Shown in pieces: positions 17,600-26,953 of a DNA stretch of 64,000 bases; the first letter of the stretch is position 1, and every line of letters starts with the position of its first letter. A program made the position numbers and the translations under genes. Origin of the DNA: Citrobacter gillenii (GTDB lineage Bacteria; Pseudomonadota; Gammaproteobacteria; Enterobacterales; Enterobacteriaceae); the NCBI RefSeq assembly GCF_013337685.1, contig NZ_SUQN01000003.1, positions 372,001 to 436,000 of the forward strand, given 5' to 3'. The notes under the pieces are model-generated. The model was not told where the DNA came from. It made no database searches and saw nothing but the letters and a program-made list of their open reading frames with translations.

Positions 17600-17971
17600 T
17601 CATCGCCAGTTGCCGTGCAAATACATGAGATCCAGCTCCAGCAGCTCGTCATCGTTCCACAACATCGCCTCAAGACGCAGCGCCAGCGTCTGATGATGCG
17701 CATCTTTCACGCTGACAGTGAGTGCTTGAATCCGCGGCTCGTTGCGTAAAATGGCTGCGCGAAGCCGGCGACAATACCAGCTAAGCACTCGTTCATCGCC
17801 CGCGTTCAGCCCATGCCATTCCGGGACACCCCAGGCAAGCAGCAGCGGTAACGCGTCATCATCCGCAGGAGCACGGGAGTTGAACAGTCTTCTCAACTCC
17901 CGGCACACCGATTCGCGCGGCGTAACGTCCTCATCCATCAGTCTGTCGAGCAGCGCGACGGGCAGTGACAT
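17600..17971 (-). CDS. tssE: TssE, T6SS baseplate protein (gp25-like)
   Basis: The ATG at 17971 lies seven bases after an AGGT ribosome-binding site and gives 123 aa beginning MSLPVALLDRLMDE; a GTG at 17980 and ATG at 17977 are open but too close to that site. The sequence SVCRELRRLFNSR followed by GVPEW fits the gp25-like lysozyme-fold family of sheath initiators. It lies between hcp and tssF in the operon, the expected place. Acts in the cytoplasmic baseplate where the sheath is nucleated. Confidence 0.9.
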   Translation of the reverse strand: MSLPVALLDRLMDEDVTPRESVCRELRRLFNSRAPADDDALPLLLAWGVPEWHGLNAGDERVLSWYCRRLRAAILRNEPRIQALTVSVKDAHHQTLALRLEAMLWNDDELLELDLMYLHGNWR

Positions 17972-17986
17972 GGGCATCACCTCAGG

Positions 17987-18469
17987 TTACGGTTTTTTGT
18001 TCATCGCCATATCCCAGACGGAAGAAACGTTGCCCTCTTTCTGGCCTCCCAGTTTCTGAGCGGTGATTTCCCATTTAATCTTGGTGAAATTCAGCGACAT
18101 TGTTTCCACCGGCTTACCACCGGAACCGCCGCTGACGCTCAGATGCGAGATAATCACGTTATCCAGGGTATAGACGATAAATGGCAGCATTTTTCCGTCA
18201 TCATTACGGCACAACGTCAGCACGGCTTCTTTAACCATCTTCCCGCTGCAGCAGTACTCGTTAAGCTTCGGCGTGGAAAGGTCGACAAACTTGGTCAGCG
18301 ACATTTCCCCAACGTGCGCTCGTCCAGAGGTGCGTTCCGTGTTACTGACGTCGTTGGTGACCTGCATCGCCACGTTGTGGCTGAAGGACATGATCTCTAT
18401 CTGGTCTTTGAATCCTTCAGCCTGACTTTCACCTTTGATATCGTCGAGCTTTAAAAAAATCGCATCCAT
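17987..18469 (-). CDS. tssD: Hcp/TssD, T6SS tube protein
   Basis: The 160-aa product begins MDAIFLKLDDIKGES and contains IEIMSFSHNV, the conserved core of Hcp. Hexamers stack into the inner tube that is driven into target cells. A strong AAGGAGATAAACC precedes the ATG. It lies between tssC and tssE. No C-terminal effector extension is present; the length is that of a plain structural Hcp. Confidence 0.95.
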   Translation of the reverse strand: MDAIFLKLDDIKGESQAEGFKDQIEIMSFSHNVAMQVTNDVSNTERTSGRAHVGEMSLTKFVDLSTPKLNEYCCSGKMVKEAVLTLCRNDDGKMLPFIVYTLDNVIISHLSVSGGSGGKPVETMSLNFTKIKWEITAQKLGGQKEGNVSSVWDMAMNKKP

Positions 18470-18487
18470 GGTTTATCTCCTTATTAA

Positions 18488-19969
18488 TCAGGCTGCAGCC
18501 GGCGGCGGCAGTTCAGCGACCAGGCGAATAGAGGTGGTCAACTCTTCTAACTGGAAATGCGGTCGCAGGAACACGACGGCACGATAGGCTCCCGGTTTGC
18601 CTGGCACTTCACTCACGTCCACCCGCGCTTCGCGCAGCGGATAACGCGCTTTGATCTCCTGCGGGGCGCTGTCGGTCAGCAGCACATAATCAGCAATCCA
18701 GTTGTTGAGGTAGCTTTCGACATCATCACGGCTCATAAAGCTGCCAATTTTGTCGCGCATAATGACCTTCAGGTAATGCGCAAAGCGGGAGGCGGCAAGG
18801 ACGTATGGCAGCATTGCCGAGATCCGCGCGTTGGCGTTGGCTTCCGGGGTGTTATAAATTTTGGCCTGATTAGTGGTTTGTCCGCCAAAGAACGCGGCAG
18901 TATTGGTGTTCTTTTTATGGCACAGGGCGATAAACCCAAGATCGTTCAGCTCTTTTTCGCGCCGATCGGTGATGGCAATCTCCGTCGGGCAACGTAAACT
19001 GATATCACCGGATGGCGTGGAGAAAGTATGCGCCGGGAGATCTTCCACTAGTCCGCCACCTTCCGCGCCACGAATCGCGGCGCACCAGCCATATAAGGCA
19101 AACGCCTCGGTAATGCGATTGGCCAGCACCCATGCGGCATTCCCCCACAGGTATTTGCTGGCATCCAGGCCATTGACGTCCTCGATAAAGTTCACCCCGT
19201 CTACCGGCACCGTCTCCGGTCCGTAAGGCAGACGCTGTAATACGTGCGGCAGCGCCAGCGAGACATAGCGCGAGTCGTCGCTGTCGCGGAATGCTCGCCA
19301 TTTGATCATTTCGGTGCTTTCGAAGATCTTCGCCAGATCGCGTGGCACGCTCAGCTCAGCGAACGATCCCATATCAAACAAGCGCGGACTGGCAGCCGCA
19401 ATAAACGGCGCATGAGCGGCCGCCGCAACCTGAGATATTTTCTCCAGCAGCGCCACGTCCTGCGGATGACGGCCAAACTCAAAATCCCCCACCAGCACAC
19501 TGTAAGGGTTACCGCCAAAGGTGCCATATTCATCTTCGTACAACTTTTTGAACAGCGTGCTCTGGTCAAACTCAACCGCTTTTTCCAGATCGTCCTGCAG
19601 CTCTTTGCGCGAGACGTTCAGCAGCCGTAATTTCAGTCGCGTACTGGTTTCAGTATTCATTACAAACTGATGCAACCCGCGCCAGGATGCTTCCAGTTTT
19701 TGCATATCAGGATGGTGTAACACTTCATTCAACTGGCCGCTGATAAGTTGATCGATCTGCGCAATACGGTGGTTGATCATTGCCACCGTGTCACCTTCTA
19801 TCGCCATCCCTTCGTCGAGGATTTGCGTTGCCAGCTCTTCCAGCATGTCACGCGCATAGGTCTGTTGCAGCTCATCACGCGCCATCCGGCCTTCCTGAAT
19901 AATACGATCCAATACGCTCAGCGTGACCGTCTGTGCACCGCTTTCCGCTTGTTCCTGAACATTCTCCAT
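18488..19969 (-). CDS. tssC: TssC, T6SS sheath large subunit
   Basis: The 493-aa protein contains ASWRGLHQFV, VLVGDFEFGRHPQDVALLEKI and the C-terminal block around HYLKVIMRDKIGSFMSR, characteristic of TssC/VipB. Together with TssB it forms the contractile sheath. It follows tssB by 18 bp and has a GGAG site. Length and conserved blocks fit the family closely. Confidence 0.96.
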   Translation of the reverse strand: MENVQEQAESGAQTVTLSVLDRIIQEGRMARDELQQTYARDMLEELATQILDEGMAIEGDTVAMINHRIAQIDQLISGQLNEVLHHPDMQKLEASWRGLHQFVMNTETSTRLKLRLLNVSRKELQDDLEKAVEFDQSTLFKKLYEDEYGTFGGNPYSVLVGDFEFGRHPQDVALLEKISQVAAAAHAPFIAAASPRLFDMGSFAELSVPRDLAKIFESTEMIKWRAFRDSDDSRYVSLALPHVLQRLPYGPETVPVDGVNFIEDVNGLDASKYLWGNAAWVLANRITEAFALYGWCAAIRGAEGGGLVEDLPAHTFSTPSGDISLRCPTEIAITDRREKELNDLGFIALCHKKNTNTAAFFGGQTTNQAKIYNTPEANANARISAMLPYVLAASRFAHYLKVIMRDKIGSFMSRDDVESYLNNWIADYVLLTDSAPQEIKARYPLREARVDVSEVPGKPGAYRAVVFLRPHFQLEELTTSIRLVAELPPPAAA

Positions 19970-19987
19970 TGCTCTTCTCCTTCTCAG

Positions 19988-20500
19988 TTACGCATCTTCA
20001 GTCGGTTTTTCTTCAGCAGAAGGTCTTAATGCCTGAAGCTCGGTGTTATCGTTTACCACCTGCTGTAACAGAGCATCCAGTGAGTCGTTACCATCCAATT
20101 TGGTCAGGAGATCGCGCAAGCGTTGGCGGGCAAGGAAAAGACGCTGGAGGGGTTTAACCTGATTGATAATATTGAGCGGCGAAAAGTCGTCGAACTCGTT
20201 AAAGCGCAGCTCAACGTTCAATTTGCTGCCATCATTAGCCAGACGATTTTCTACCTGAACCGCCAGACGAGGTGAGATGGAGGAAAGCACATCATCGAAA
20301 TTATCACGATCGATTTCGACGAATCGACGCTCACGTAATTTAGCGGGTGGGGATGCGGGATGTCCGGATAAATCAGCCAGAATACCCACGACTAACGGAA
20401 GTTCTTTCTTCTCAATCGCGCCCCCCGTTTCTACGTCATAGGTTATTTGAACGCGCGGTGGTCTAATGCGGTTGAGTTTATGCTGAATGCTCTCGGCCAT
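19988..20500 (-). CDS. tssB: TssB, T6SS sheath small subunit
   Basis: The ATG at 20500, six bases after AAAGGA, gives 170 aa starting MAESIQHKLNRIRPPRVQIT; a TTG two codons upstream is possible but unlikely. The RVQITYDVETGG and LPLVVGILADLSG blocks are typical of TssB/VipA. First gene of the minus-strand T6SS operon, facing the AT-rich promoter region shared with tssJ. Forms the contractile sheath with TssC. Confidence 0.95.
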   Translation of the reverse strand: MAESIQHKLNRIRPPRVQITYDVETGGAIEKKELPLVVGILADLSGHPASPPAKLRERRFVEIDRDNFDDVLSSISPRLAVQVENRLANDGSKLNVELRFNEFDDFSPLNIINQVKPLQRLFLARQRLRDLLTKLDGNDSLDALLQQVVNDNTELQALRPSAEEKPTEDA

Positions 20501-20876
20501 ATTCAATCCTTTTTATTGCAATAGTATCCCTGGTACGATATTTGCCGCACCATTATTTATTCTAAGAACAATATTCACGAATAATCACATGCAATATAAA
20601 AAACACAACGCAAAATAAATATCAACTTAATTCTTTATTTTTACACAAAAATACAACATTTGATTAAAATCAATAAACCAAAAAATAACACATAAAAATC
20701 AACAAGTTAAATATAGAATTAGTTTTTATAAATACTTTTCACTGAAGTCATTCATTTAATGAATATTTTATATGTTAACGAATTTATTACACCAGATGAA
20801 CCCAATAATGATTTAAGTCAAAAAACAAAACGTCACCATTAATTACCTTCTTAATAACGATATAAAGGGATTTTAT
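20501..20876. promoter_or_regulatory. AT-rich divergent promoter region of the T6SS
   Basis: About 375 bp with no gene lie between divergent tssB and tssJ. The stretch is strikingly AT-rich against both flanks, with many A/T tracts, the usual look of an H-NS-bound region holding promoters of horizontally acquired operons. I see many TATAAT-like strings and cannot choose a promoter with confidence. No clear operator or sigma-54 site was found by eye. Confidence 0.5.
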
Positions 20877-21335
20877 ATGACAAACGGCCTACGCCATTCA
20901 GCCAACATAATATTATTCGGTGTTTTAATTTTATTGAGTAGCAGCTGTTCATTGTGGCAAAACCGCGTAGCATTTAATGACGTGGTCATTGAAACGGTTC
21001 CAGATGCCAATGATAACACGCCAGTTGCAGTAGATATTGTCGCCGTTGCCGATAGCGCACTGCTGCCAACTGTACAAACGCTTAGTGCAGCACAATGGTT
21101 TAACGCCAAATCACAGCTCCTGCGCGATAGCCCTGACGGGCTGCACATCTGGTCCCTGGAGCTGGTGCCAGGCTCGCGCTTTGTGACAAAAAATTCTCCC
21201 CTGCACGGCGTTAAAGCAGAAACAACCCTGGTGTTTTCCCACTATATCAGTGCAGGGGAACACCGCTTAAGGCTGGATAAAGCAGATTCGCTGCATCTGT
21301 TGCTGATGACCGATGAGGCAATCCTCGCCCCCTGA
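20877..21335 (+). CDS. tssJ: TssJ, T6SS outer-membrane lipoprotein
   Basis: The 152-aa protein begins with a lipoprotein signal ending in LLSSSC (lipidated C24; serine at +2 predicts the outer membrane). The rest looks like the beta-sandwich of TssJ, which anchors the TssLM membrane complex in the outer membrane. First gene of the plus-strand operon, followed by tssK after 14 bp. Sequence similarity in this family is low, so order in the operon and the lipobox carry much of the evidence. Confidence 0.88.
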   Translation: MTNGLRHSANIILFGVLILLSSSCSLWQNRVAFNDVVIETVPDANDNTPVAVDIVAVADSALLPTVQTLSAAQWFNAKSQLLRDSPDGLHIWSLELVPGSRFVTKNSPLHGVKAETTLVFSHYISAGEHRLRLDKADSLHLLLMTDEAILAP

Positions 21336-21349
21336 ACAAGGAAGATACG

Positions 21350-22687
21350 ATGAGCACAATTCCGGCAATGGTTTGCTGGTATGAAGGGATGGCAATGCTG
21401 CCGCAACATTTTCAGTTGCAAGCATTGCGCAATGAAACGCTTTCCGCCGCGCTCACAAGATGCGCTAATCCCTGGTTCTGGGGCGTCAGTCAGCTACAGA
21501 TTGACGAAGCGGCATTATGTGCAGGAACGCTACGCATATTGCGCCTGGAGGCTATTATGCCAGACGGGACGCCGGTGGATTACGACATTGGCCGCGAACC
21601 GCTGCTGGAGTTTGACTGTACTCGTTTACTGCCTGCCGCACCGGACAGTGAGCATATCCTCTGGCTGGCGCTGCCGCCGCTAAACCGTGCCGGACAGTGG
21701 CAATTAATGAATAGCCGCTATCGCTCAGTTAACAGCCCCCCGCTGCCTGACCTGAGTAGCGGTGAATTTCCCGACAGCATTTCACAATGGCAGCCCGTAC
21801 CGCGTCTGGTTCGCCAGCATGACCTTGCTGATTTCATCTGTCTGCCGCTGGTTCAGGTGGTGTATACCGAAGGTGGATTTCGTCTGAGCGAATGGTTTCC
21901 ACCGACTCCCGCCGTCGGCGAAGAGAGCTATCTTGTACGCCGCACCCGTCAACTCTGCCTGCAAGCGAGAGAGAAAAACCTGTTCCTGAGCCGGGAAATG
22001 CAGTTGGCGCAGCAAGGTCAACGCCTGAATGACTGGCTGTGGTTAGCGTTATCGCTACACAGTATTCAGGGCGCACTGCCGCTGCTGGAAAGCCTTATCA
22101 ATAGCGGAAAACCACATCCCCAGGACCTTTACCGCGCACTGTGTCTGTTTATCGGACAAACGGCAATACTGACTCAGGATAAGACACTGCCCCTGCTGCC
22201 AGCCTTTAATTATCAGAATATGCTGCCCGCATTTTCTTCCCTTTTCACCGTGTTAAAAAACCAGTTGGCACATATTCATCGCCGCTATCAGCGGCTCAAC
22301 TTCAACAAACTGGATAACTCTTTTTCGCTGCAACTCCCTGCGGATATCCATGCCGGAGAGCCGGTGGTAATTGGCCTGCTGATGCCTGCTGGCAACACAT
22401 CCAGAGCAGAAAACTGGTTACAACATAGTCTCATCGCCAGCCAGCCTTTCCTGCCGATTCTGCGCCGTCAACGCATGCACGGAATGACGCTTACACCGCT
22501 GGCAGCAGAGCAGCGCAGTGACTGGGAAATAGACAACAGCGTAGCCTTATTCACGCTAACCCTTACCACCCAGTGGTTTGAAAAAGAAACGCCGCTGGTC
22601 ATCGCCTCATTGCACGAAACAGAGGATATGCCGCAGCGGATCATGCTTTACCGGCAGGAGGATTATCATGACGCCCGTGGATCCTGA
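21350..22687 (+). CDS. tssK: TssK, T6SS baseplate-membrane connector
   Basis: The 445-aa protein starts MSTIPAMVCWYEGMAMLPQHFQLQ; the W.EGM.L.PQHFQ motif is the hallmark of TssK/ImpJ/VasE. TssK trimers link the baseplate (TssF/G) to the TssLM membrane complex. A ribosome-binding site AAGGAAG precedes the ATG. It overlaps the start of tssL by 20 bp. Confidence 0.95.
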   Translation: MSTIPAMVCWYEGMAMLPQHFQLQALRNETLSAALTRCANPWFWGVSQLQIDEAALCAGTLRILRLEAIMPDGTPVDYDIGREPLLEFDCTRLLPAAPDSEHILWLALPPLNRAGQWQLMNSRYRSVNSPPLPDLSSGEFPDSISQWQPVPRLVRQHDLADFICLPLVQVVYTEGGFRLSEWFPPTPAVGEESYLVRRTRQLCLQAREKNLFLSREMQLAQQGQRLNDWLWLALSLHSIQGALPLLESLINSGKPHPQDLYRALCLFIGQTAILTQDKTLPLLPAFNYQNMLPAFSSLFTVLKNQLAHIHRRYQRLNFNKLDNSFSLQLPADIHAGEPVVIGLLMPAGNTSRAENWLQHSLIASQPFLPILRRQRMHGMTLTPLAAEQRSDWEIDNSVALFTLTLTTQWFEKETPLVIASLHETEDMPQRIMLYRQEDYHDARGS

Positions 22688-23417
22688 TATGCCAGCTTGC
22701 CGCCTGTTTGATGAGATTTATTCCCGCTGGTTGGCGCAGTTCGAACGTTGGAAAAGTACCATGTTGCCACCGAATGAACTGCATAATCAGGCCGTTGAAT
22801 ACGCCAGCCAGACGGTGGCGGAATATAACCGACGCCTGAGCCGCGAACTGGGTACGCCGTTTCAGCAGCAGATTGACGCCGCCGTTTATGCCCTGGTCGC
22901 GCTGATTGATGAGTCCGTACTCTACGGTGACTGGCCCGCACTCTCCCTGTGGCAGTCCTGCCCGCTGGAGTATCATCTGTGGCAAACCCACAGCGCAGGG
23001 GACCAGATCCCCCGCAAGATCACCGCCCTGCTCAATGAACGCAACCCAGGTCAGCGCGATTTAGCCGCCCTGTATTTGCGCTGTCTGACGCTGGGTTTTG
23101 GCTCCCGGCGAGATGATTTTTCCCCGCAGGTACACCAGGAAACCTGCCGCCTCCTGTGGCATTTTGCCTTTCAGCATGATGCTCAATTCAACGATATTGC
23201 CCAACGCATGGCTTCCGCTGCGCTGGGTTCACCATTACAGCTTCCGGCGCATCGTCGTCTACCGGATAACTCACGCCTGCACCTGATTGCTGTCATCATA
23301 CTTCTGGCGCTACTGTTATTGAGTCAGCGCTTGTGGCTGAGTATTGAAGACGCCATCGGCGTGACTGCACTACCTGACTTCCCAGTGACTCAGTCCTGCC
23401 CGGGAGATGCCAAGTGA
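22668..23417 (+). CDS. tssL: TssL, T6SS inner-membrane protein (short form without peptidoglycan-binding domain)
   Basis: The ATG at 22668 follows AGGAGG and gives 249 aa (MTPVDPDMPACRLFDEIYSRW). It has the cytoplasmic helical hook domain with ALVALIDESVLYGDW and a single C-terminal membrane helix at about residues 203-225 (LHLIAVIILLALLLLSQRLW). No OmpA-like domain follows, as is normal for the short DotU-type TssL. It binds TssM to form the membrane channel. The open frame upstream lies inside tssK and is not used. Confidence 0.93.
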   Translation: MTPVDPDMPACRLFDEIYSRWLAQFERWKSTMLPPNELHNQAVEYASQTVAEYNRRLSRELGTPFQQQIDAAVYALVALIDESVLYGDWPALSLWQSCPLEYHLWQTHSAGDQIPRKITALLNERNPGQRDLAALYLRCLTLGFGSRRDDFSPQVHQETCRLLWHFAFQHDAQFNDIAQRMASAALGSPLQLPAHRRLPDNSRLHLIAVIILLALLLLSQRLWLSIEDAIGVTALPDFPVTQSCPGDAK

Positions 23418-26400
23418 CGCAGCCCTGGTTTACGCTACTGATTATTATGTTGATGCTGTTGGCGATTACCCTCTGGTGCGTCTGGTGGCAGTGGGAATAC
23501 CGCAACAATACGTTTACCCGCGCGCAAAAGGAGATCCAGCGCGCCTGCGGCGGTCAAGATCCCTACGACAGTATGCGTATCCTGATGCTGGGTAACGAAG
23601 AAGATAACCGCCTGCTCTGCCGTAGTTGGTCACTGACCGACGGTCAGGAACACTGGTTCGGGCAGTGGTGGTTTAACTCCCAGTGCAGCATTCTGTGCTT
23701 GCCGCAAACACTGCAAACCGCAGGGAGGAAGCGGCTTATTCGCCAGAACGACTGGCAAAAAATACTGGCTGCGCTAGTGAAAAGCCGCCCGCAGCGTCCG
23801 CTGGACGCGCTAATCATCACCCTGCCACTGGACGCGCTGAACGGTGATGATGTCACCCGCGCTAGCCTGCTGAACAACTGCCAACAAATTCAACAGGTGT
23901 GCGGGCTGAGTCTGCCCGTCTACCTGCTGATAAGTGGCATGGAATCTCTGGAAGGAACCGCCGCTCTGCTGGCGATACTGCCGGAGGATGCCCGCCGCAG
24001 CCCCATTGGCAGCGCAATACCTACTGCCAGAGAAGCTATCTGGAAACCACAGTGGATTGACGACGTGTTGGACAATGCCCGGATGTCGCTGCGACGACTC
24101 ATCACCGAACTCGGTGCTCTGCAAGGGAGCACGCCGGAAACACTGTTCCAGTTACCAGAAAACCTCCCGCAACTTGCCACGCCGCTACATGATTATTTCG
24201 ATACCTTGTTCAACAGCAATGCTCGCGATGAACCGCCGCTGCTGAGAGGGATCTGGTTTGTTGCGCGAACGATGGCAGAGGGCAAACCGCAGATGCAGTT
24301 TTGCCAGACGCTGCTGAGCGGGAAAATTGCCGCTGAACGCGGCCTTGCATTGCCCGTGCGTCGCCTGCTGCGCCTGAACCTGCGCCGCCATTTCATTACC
24401 CTTGCCTGCTATAGCTGTCTTTGTGTTCTGTGGCTGGCGGCAATGACCTGGAGCTGGCGATACCAGCACACCAACGCCGTACTATTGCACGATCGTCTGC
24501 AGGTTCTCGCCACAGGCGTCCGAGCCGATATTACTGGTGAGCGTTCTACCACGCTGTACTGGCGGGTACTCAACGGTATTCCACAGTGGCAGTTTCGTTC
24601 CGTCGTCTGGCCAGGCTCGCTGTTCAGCCACACCGATAAAAAATTGCGGGAGACGTTTAACAACGTCACCCTGATCAGCCTGTTGGTTCCCGCCACCAAC
24701 AGTATCTGCCTGCAAAATCAAGATGAAAGGGGTTCGGAGCAGGACGATCTGCTACCCGAAGAGCGTTACCAGCAGATTCAGCACTTGCTCGCTCAGGCAA
24801 AACAAATGGAGTCGCGCTATTTGCCGTTGCTACAATTGATGCAGATGAAGCAACCCACCGTGCAGACGTTGGCAAACGTCAGCGCCAGCATTTGGGACGT
24901 GACAGTTGACACCGACTCTTTGCCCTCGCAGGAGAAGCTCAACGAGATGTTTGCCACACTCAATCTCTCACGTCTGAAATTACCCGACGCCAGTGAACTG
25001 ACTCAGCGCAACAGCGTACAATTTTCTCACGAAACTATGCGCTGGCTGGAGCAAAACTATGGCAACACCAGCCTGGATAGCAACGAAGAGCAGCTCGAAC
25101 AACTGCTGGCGCTATTCGGCAATGGCTCCGGGGTTACCCCATTATTCGTCCGCTCACTGGTCCGGCAGGTTAGTCGCTTACAGGCAACGCTGACGACCAT
25201 CAATAACTTGAGCCGCGATGCAACGAACTCGCCAATCAGACTGCCACTGGATGAACTGCTCACTCAGGCACGAACCCTCAGGCTTATCGACAACAGCGTG
25301 GTTCAGGAACTGCTTCGCCACGAAACCCTACTACGCCAACGCTTTCTGGCGCAGGTTGATGGTTCCAGGCTGCACTTCTCCTCGTTAACTGAGCAATCCC
25401 CGGAAGGACAATTCAGCGTATCGACGGATATTCTGGCACTACAAAAAAGCTTGCGTGATTTACTTAATCAGCCCTTCTGGCAACAGGGAGCAAGTCAGCC
25501 TACCGAGACCTCCGTCGGTTATCCCGGTAATCTGCAACTTCAGCAAGCTCTGGCGCTGTATGGCGGATATGAGCGCTTTATACAGCAGCTTTCGGACAGC
25601 ATCTGGCGGCCTAAACTCACTATGCTGGCGCAACAGGCGGCGGAAAACGCCATGCGTCAGGCACTCTACGCAGGCGCACCTGAGGCGCCGGATCGCAGTA
25701 ATATCAGTACCGCCAGCGCGGATCGGGTCATTGACGCCTTTAGCCAGCTTAACCGCCCTCAGTTTGCCATTGTATTACGCCAGCAAACTGCCGCCCAGGT
25801 GATTAGCCGGGTACGTCAGGACGGTGGCGCGTTACTTCCGCCGATTAACCCTCCGGCGGTCAATTACGCTACGACAGAACAAGCTCAGGCTAGCGGGCAG
25901 AAAATTGTCGGGTGGGCTAGCGCACAAGCAGAGCAAATCTCCGGCGTACTGGTCCGCTATCAGCAGGATATTGACTGGCTCGACAAGCAGCGCCCATGGC
26001 TAACGGCAACGGATAACCAGATTATCGTTCGCTGGAGCAGTTCACTGGCGGCCATGCAACGACTTCAACAACAGGATCCTGGCAGTCCGCCGATGCAGAT
26101 GGCGACCCTTGCCGCCGTGCTACCGACGCTCTCCGCACAGAACTGCCAGAGTGAATTGGCGCAGTTTCGCAGCGATGGCAGTAACGATTTTTACGGTCAA
26201 TCGCTAAACGCTTTGGTAAACGCATCATTGCAAAAATGTCAGCAGTTACGCCAACAGGCCAGCATCGGCGCGGTACAGAAGATCTTCAATCTGTACAACA
26301 TCTGGCTTGCGGGGCGCTTTCCCTTTACCGCTGTGCCAAACGCGCCGGATGCTGATGTCGATCGGGTGCGCGAACTGACTCTTTTGCTGGCGCAACTCCC

Positions 26401-26953
26401 CGCTGAAACGCTATCCGAACAACCGCCACTGATTCAACAACTGGCAGCAGCACAACCGTTACTTTCGGCGTTGGTCAGCCCTGAAGGCGTGACGTTACGG
26501 GTCATCTGGCGAACCTCACGCAACCATGAGGCTGGCGCGGATCAGATTGCCGACTGGCGGCTTGTCGGCAATCAACAATCGATCAGCTACCCCGGCGGCT
26601 CGACGGACCTGCACTGGCGCAGCGGCGATAGTCTGAGCTTTAGTCTGCGCTGGGCAGCCAATTCCACCTGGCGTCCAATGCCAGGCCTGTCACAGACAGG
26701 CGTAACGGTAAGCGGTGATACTGGTCGTTGGCGCTGGCTGGGGGCATGGTCGCTGCTCAGGATGATTGAACAACAGCGCGTCGATGGCGCGCTGACGCAA
26801 CCGCTGCCGCTACGCTTTTCGCTCCCCGTAAGCGATGGTCAGAAGCCATTGCAGTCGACGGTATTTTGGCAGGTCACGTTGTTAGGTGCCCAAAGCAAAG
26901 CGCCGCTACCATGGATACCGCTTACCGAGCAGGGATTATCAAGAGGAAAATGA
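23414..26953 (+). CDS. tssM: TssM, T6SS inner-membrane channel protein (IcmF-like) with degenerate P-loop
   Basis: A GTG start overlapping the tssL stop (GTGA) gives 1179 aa. One membrane helix lies at residues 6-26 and another at about 325-345, with a cytoplasmic domain between; the long periplasmic part follows with TssM-like C-terminal blocks (WPMPG-like beta region, SWSLLRMI-type sequence). Where other TssM proteins have Walker A GxxxxGK[ST], this one reads LMLGNEEDNRLL (residues 57-68), so ATP binding looks lost. Only one N-terminal helix is clear where many TssMs have a hairpin. It spans the envelope between TssL and TssJ. Confidence 0.94.
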   Translation: MTQPWFTLLIIMLMLLAITLWCVWWQWEYRNNTFTRAQKEIQRACGGQDPYDSMRILMLGNEEDNRLLCRSWSLTDGQEHWFGQWWFNSQCSILCLPQTLQTAGRKRLIRQNDWQKILAALVKSRPQRPLDALIITLPLDALNGDDVTRASLLNNCQQIQQVCGLSLPVYLLISGMESLEGTAALLAILPEDARRSPIGSAIPTAREAIWKPQWIDDVLDNARMSLRRLITELGALQGSTPETLFQLPENLPQLATPLHDYFDTLFNSNARDEPPLLRGIWFVARTMAEGKPQMQFCQTLLSGKIAAERGLALPVRRLLRLNLRRHFITLACYSCLCVLWLAAMTWSWRYQHTNAVLLHDRLQVLATGVRADITGERSTTLYWRVLNGIPQWQFRSVVWPGSLFSHTDKKLRETFNNVTLISLLVPATNSICLQNQDERGSEQDDLLPEERYQQIQHLLAQAKQMESRYLPLLQLMQMKQPTVQTLANVSASIWDVTVDTDSLPSQEKLNEMFATLNLSRLKLPDASELTQRNSVQFSHETMRWLEQNYGNTSLDSNEEQLEQLLALFGNGSGVTPLFVRSLVRQVSRLQATLTTINNLSRDATNSPIRLPLDELLTQARTLRLIDNSVVQELLRHETLLRQRFLAQVDGSRLHFSSLTEQSPEGQFSVSTDILALQKSLRDLLNQPFWQQGASQPTETSVGYPGNLQLQQALALYGGYERFIQQLSDSIWRPKLTMLAQQAAENAMRQALYAGAPEAPDRSNISTASADRVIDAFSQLNRPQFAIVLRQQTAAQVISRVRQDGGALLPPINPPAVNYATTEQAQASGQKIVGWASAQAEQISGVLVRYQQDIDWLDKQRPWLTATDNQIIVRWSSSLAAMQRLQQQDPGSPPMQMATLAAVLPTLSAQNCQSELAQFRSDGSNDFYGQSLNALVNASLQKCQQLRQQASIGAVQKIFNLYNIWLAGRFPFTAVPNAPDADVDRVRELTLLLAQLPAETLSEQPPLIQQLAAAQPLLSALVSPEGVTLRVIWRTSRNHEAGADQIADWRLVGNQQSISYPGGSTDLHWRSGDSLSFSLRWAANSTWRPMPGLSQTGVTVSGDTGRWRWLGAWSLLRMIEQQRVDGALTQPLPLRFSLPVSDGQKPLQSTVFWQVTLLGAQSKAPLPWIPLTEQGLSRGK

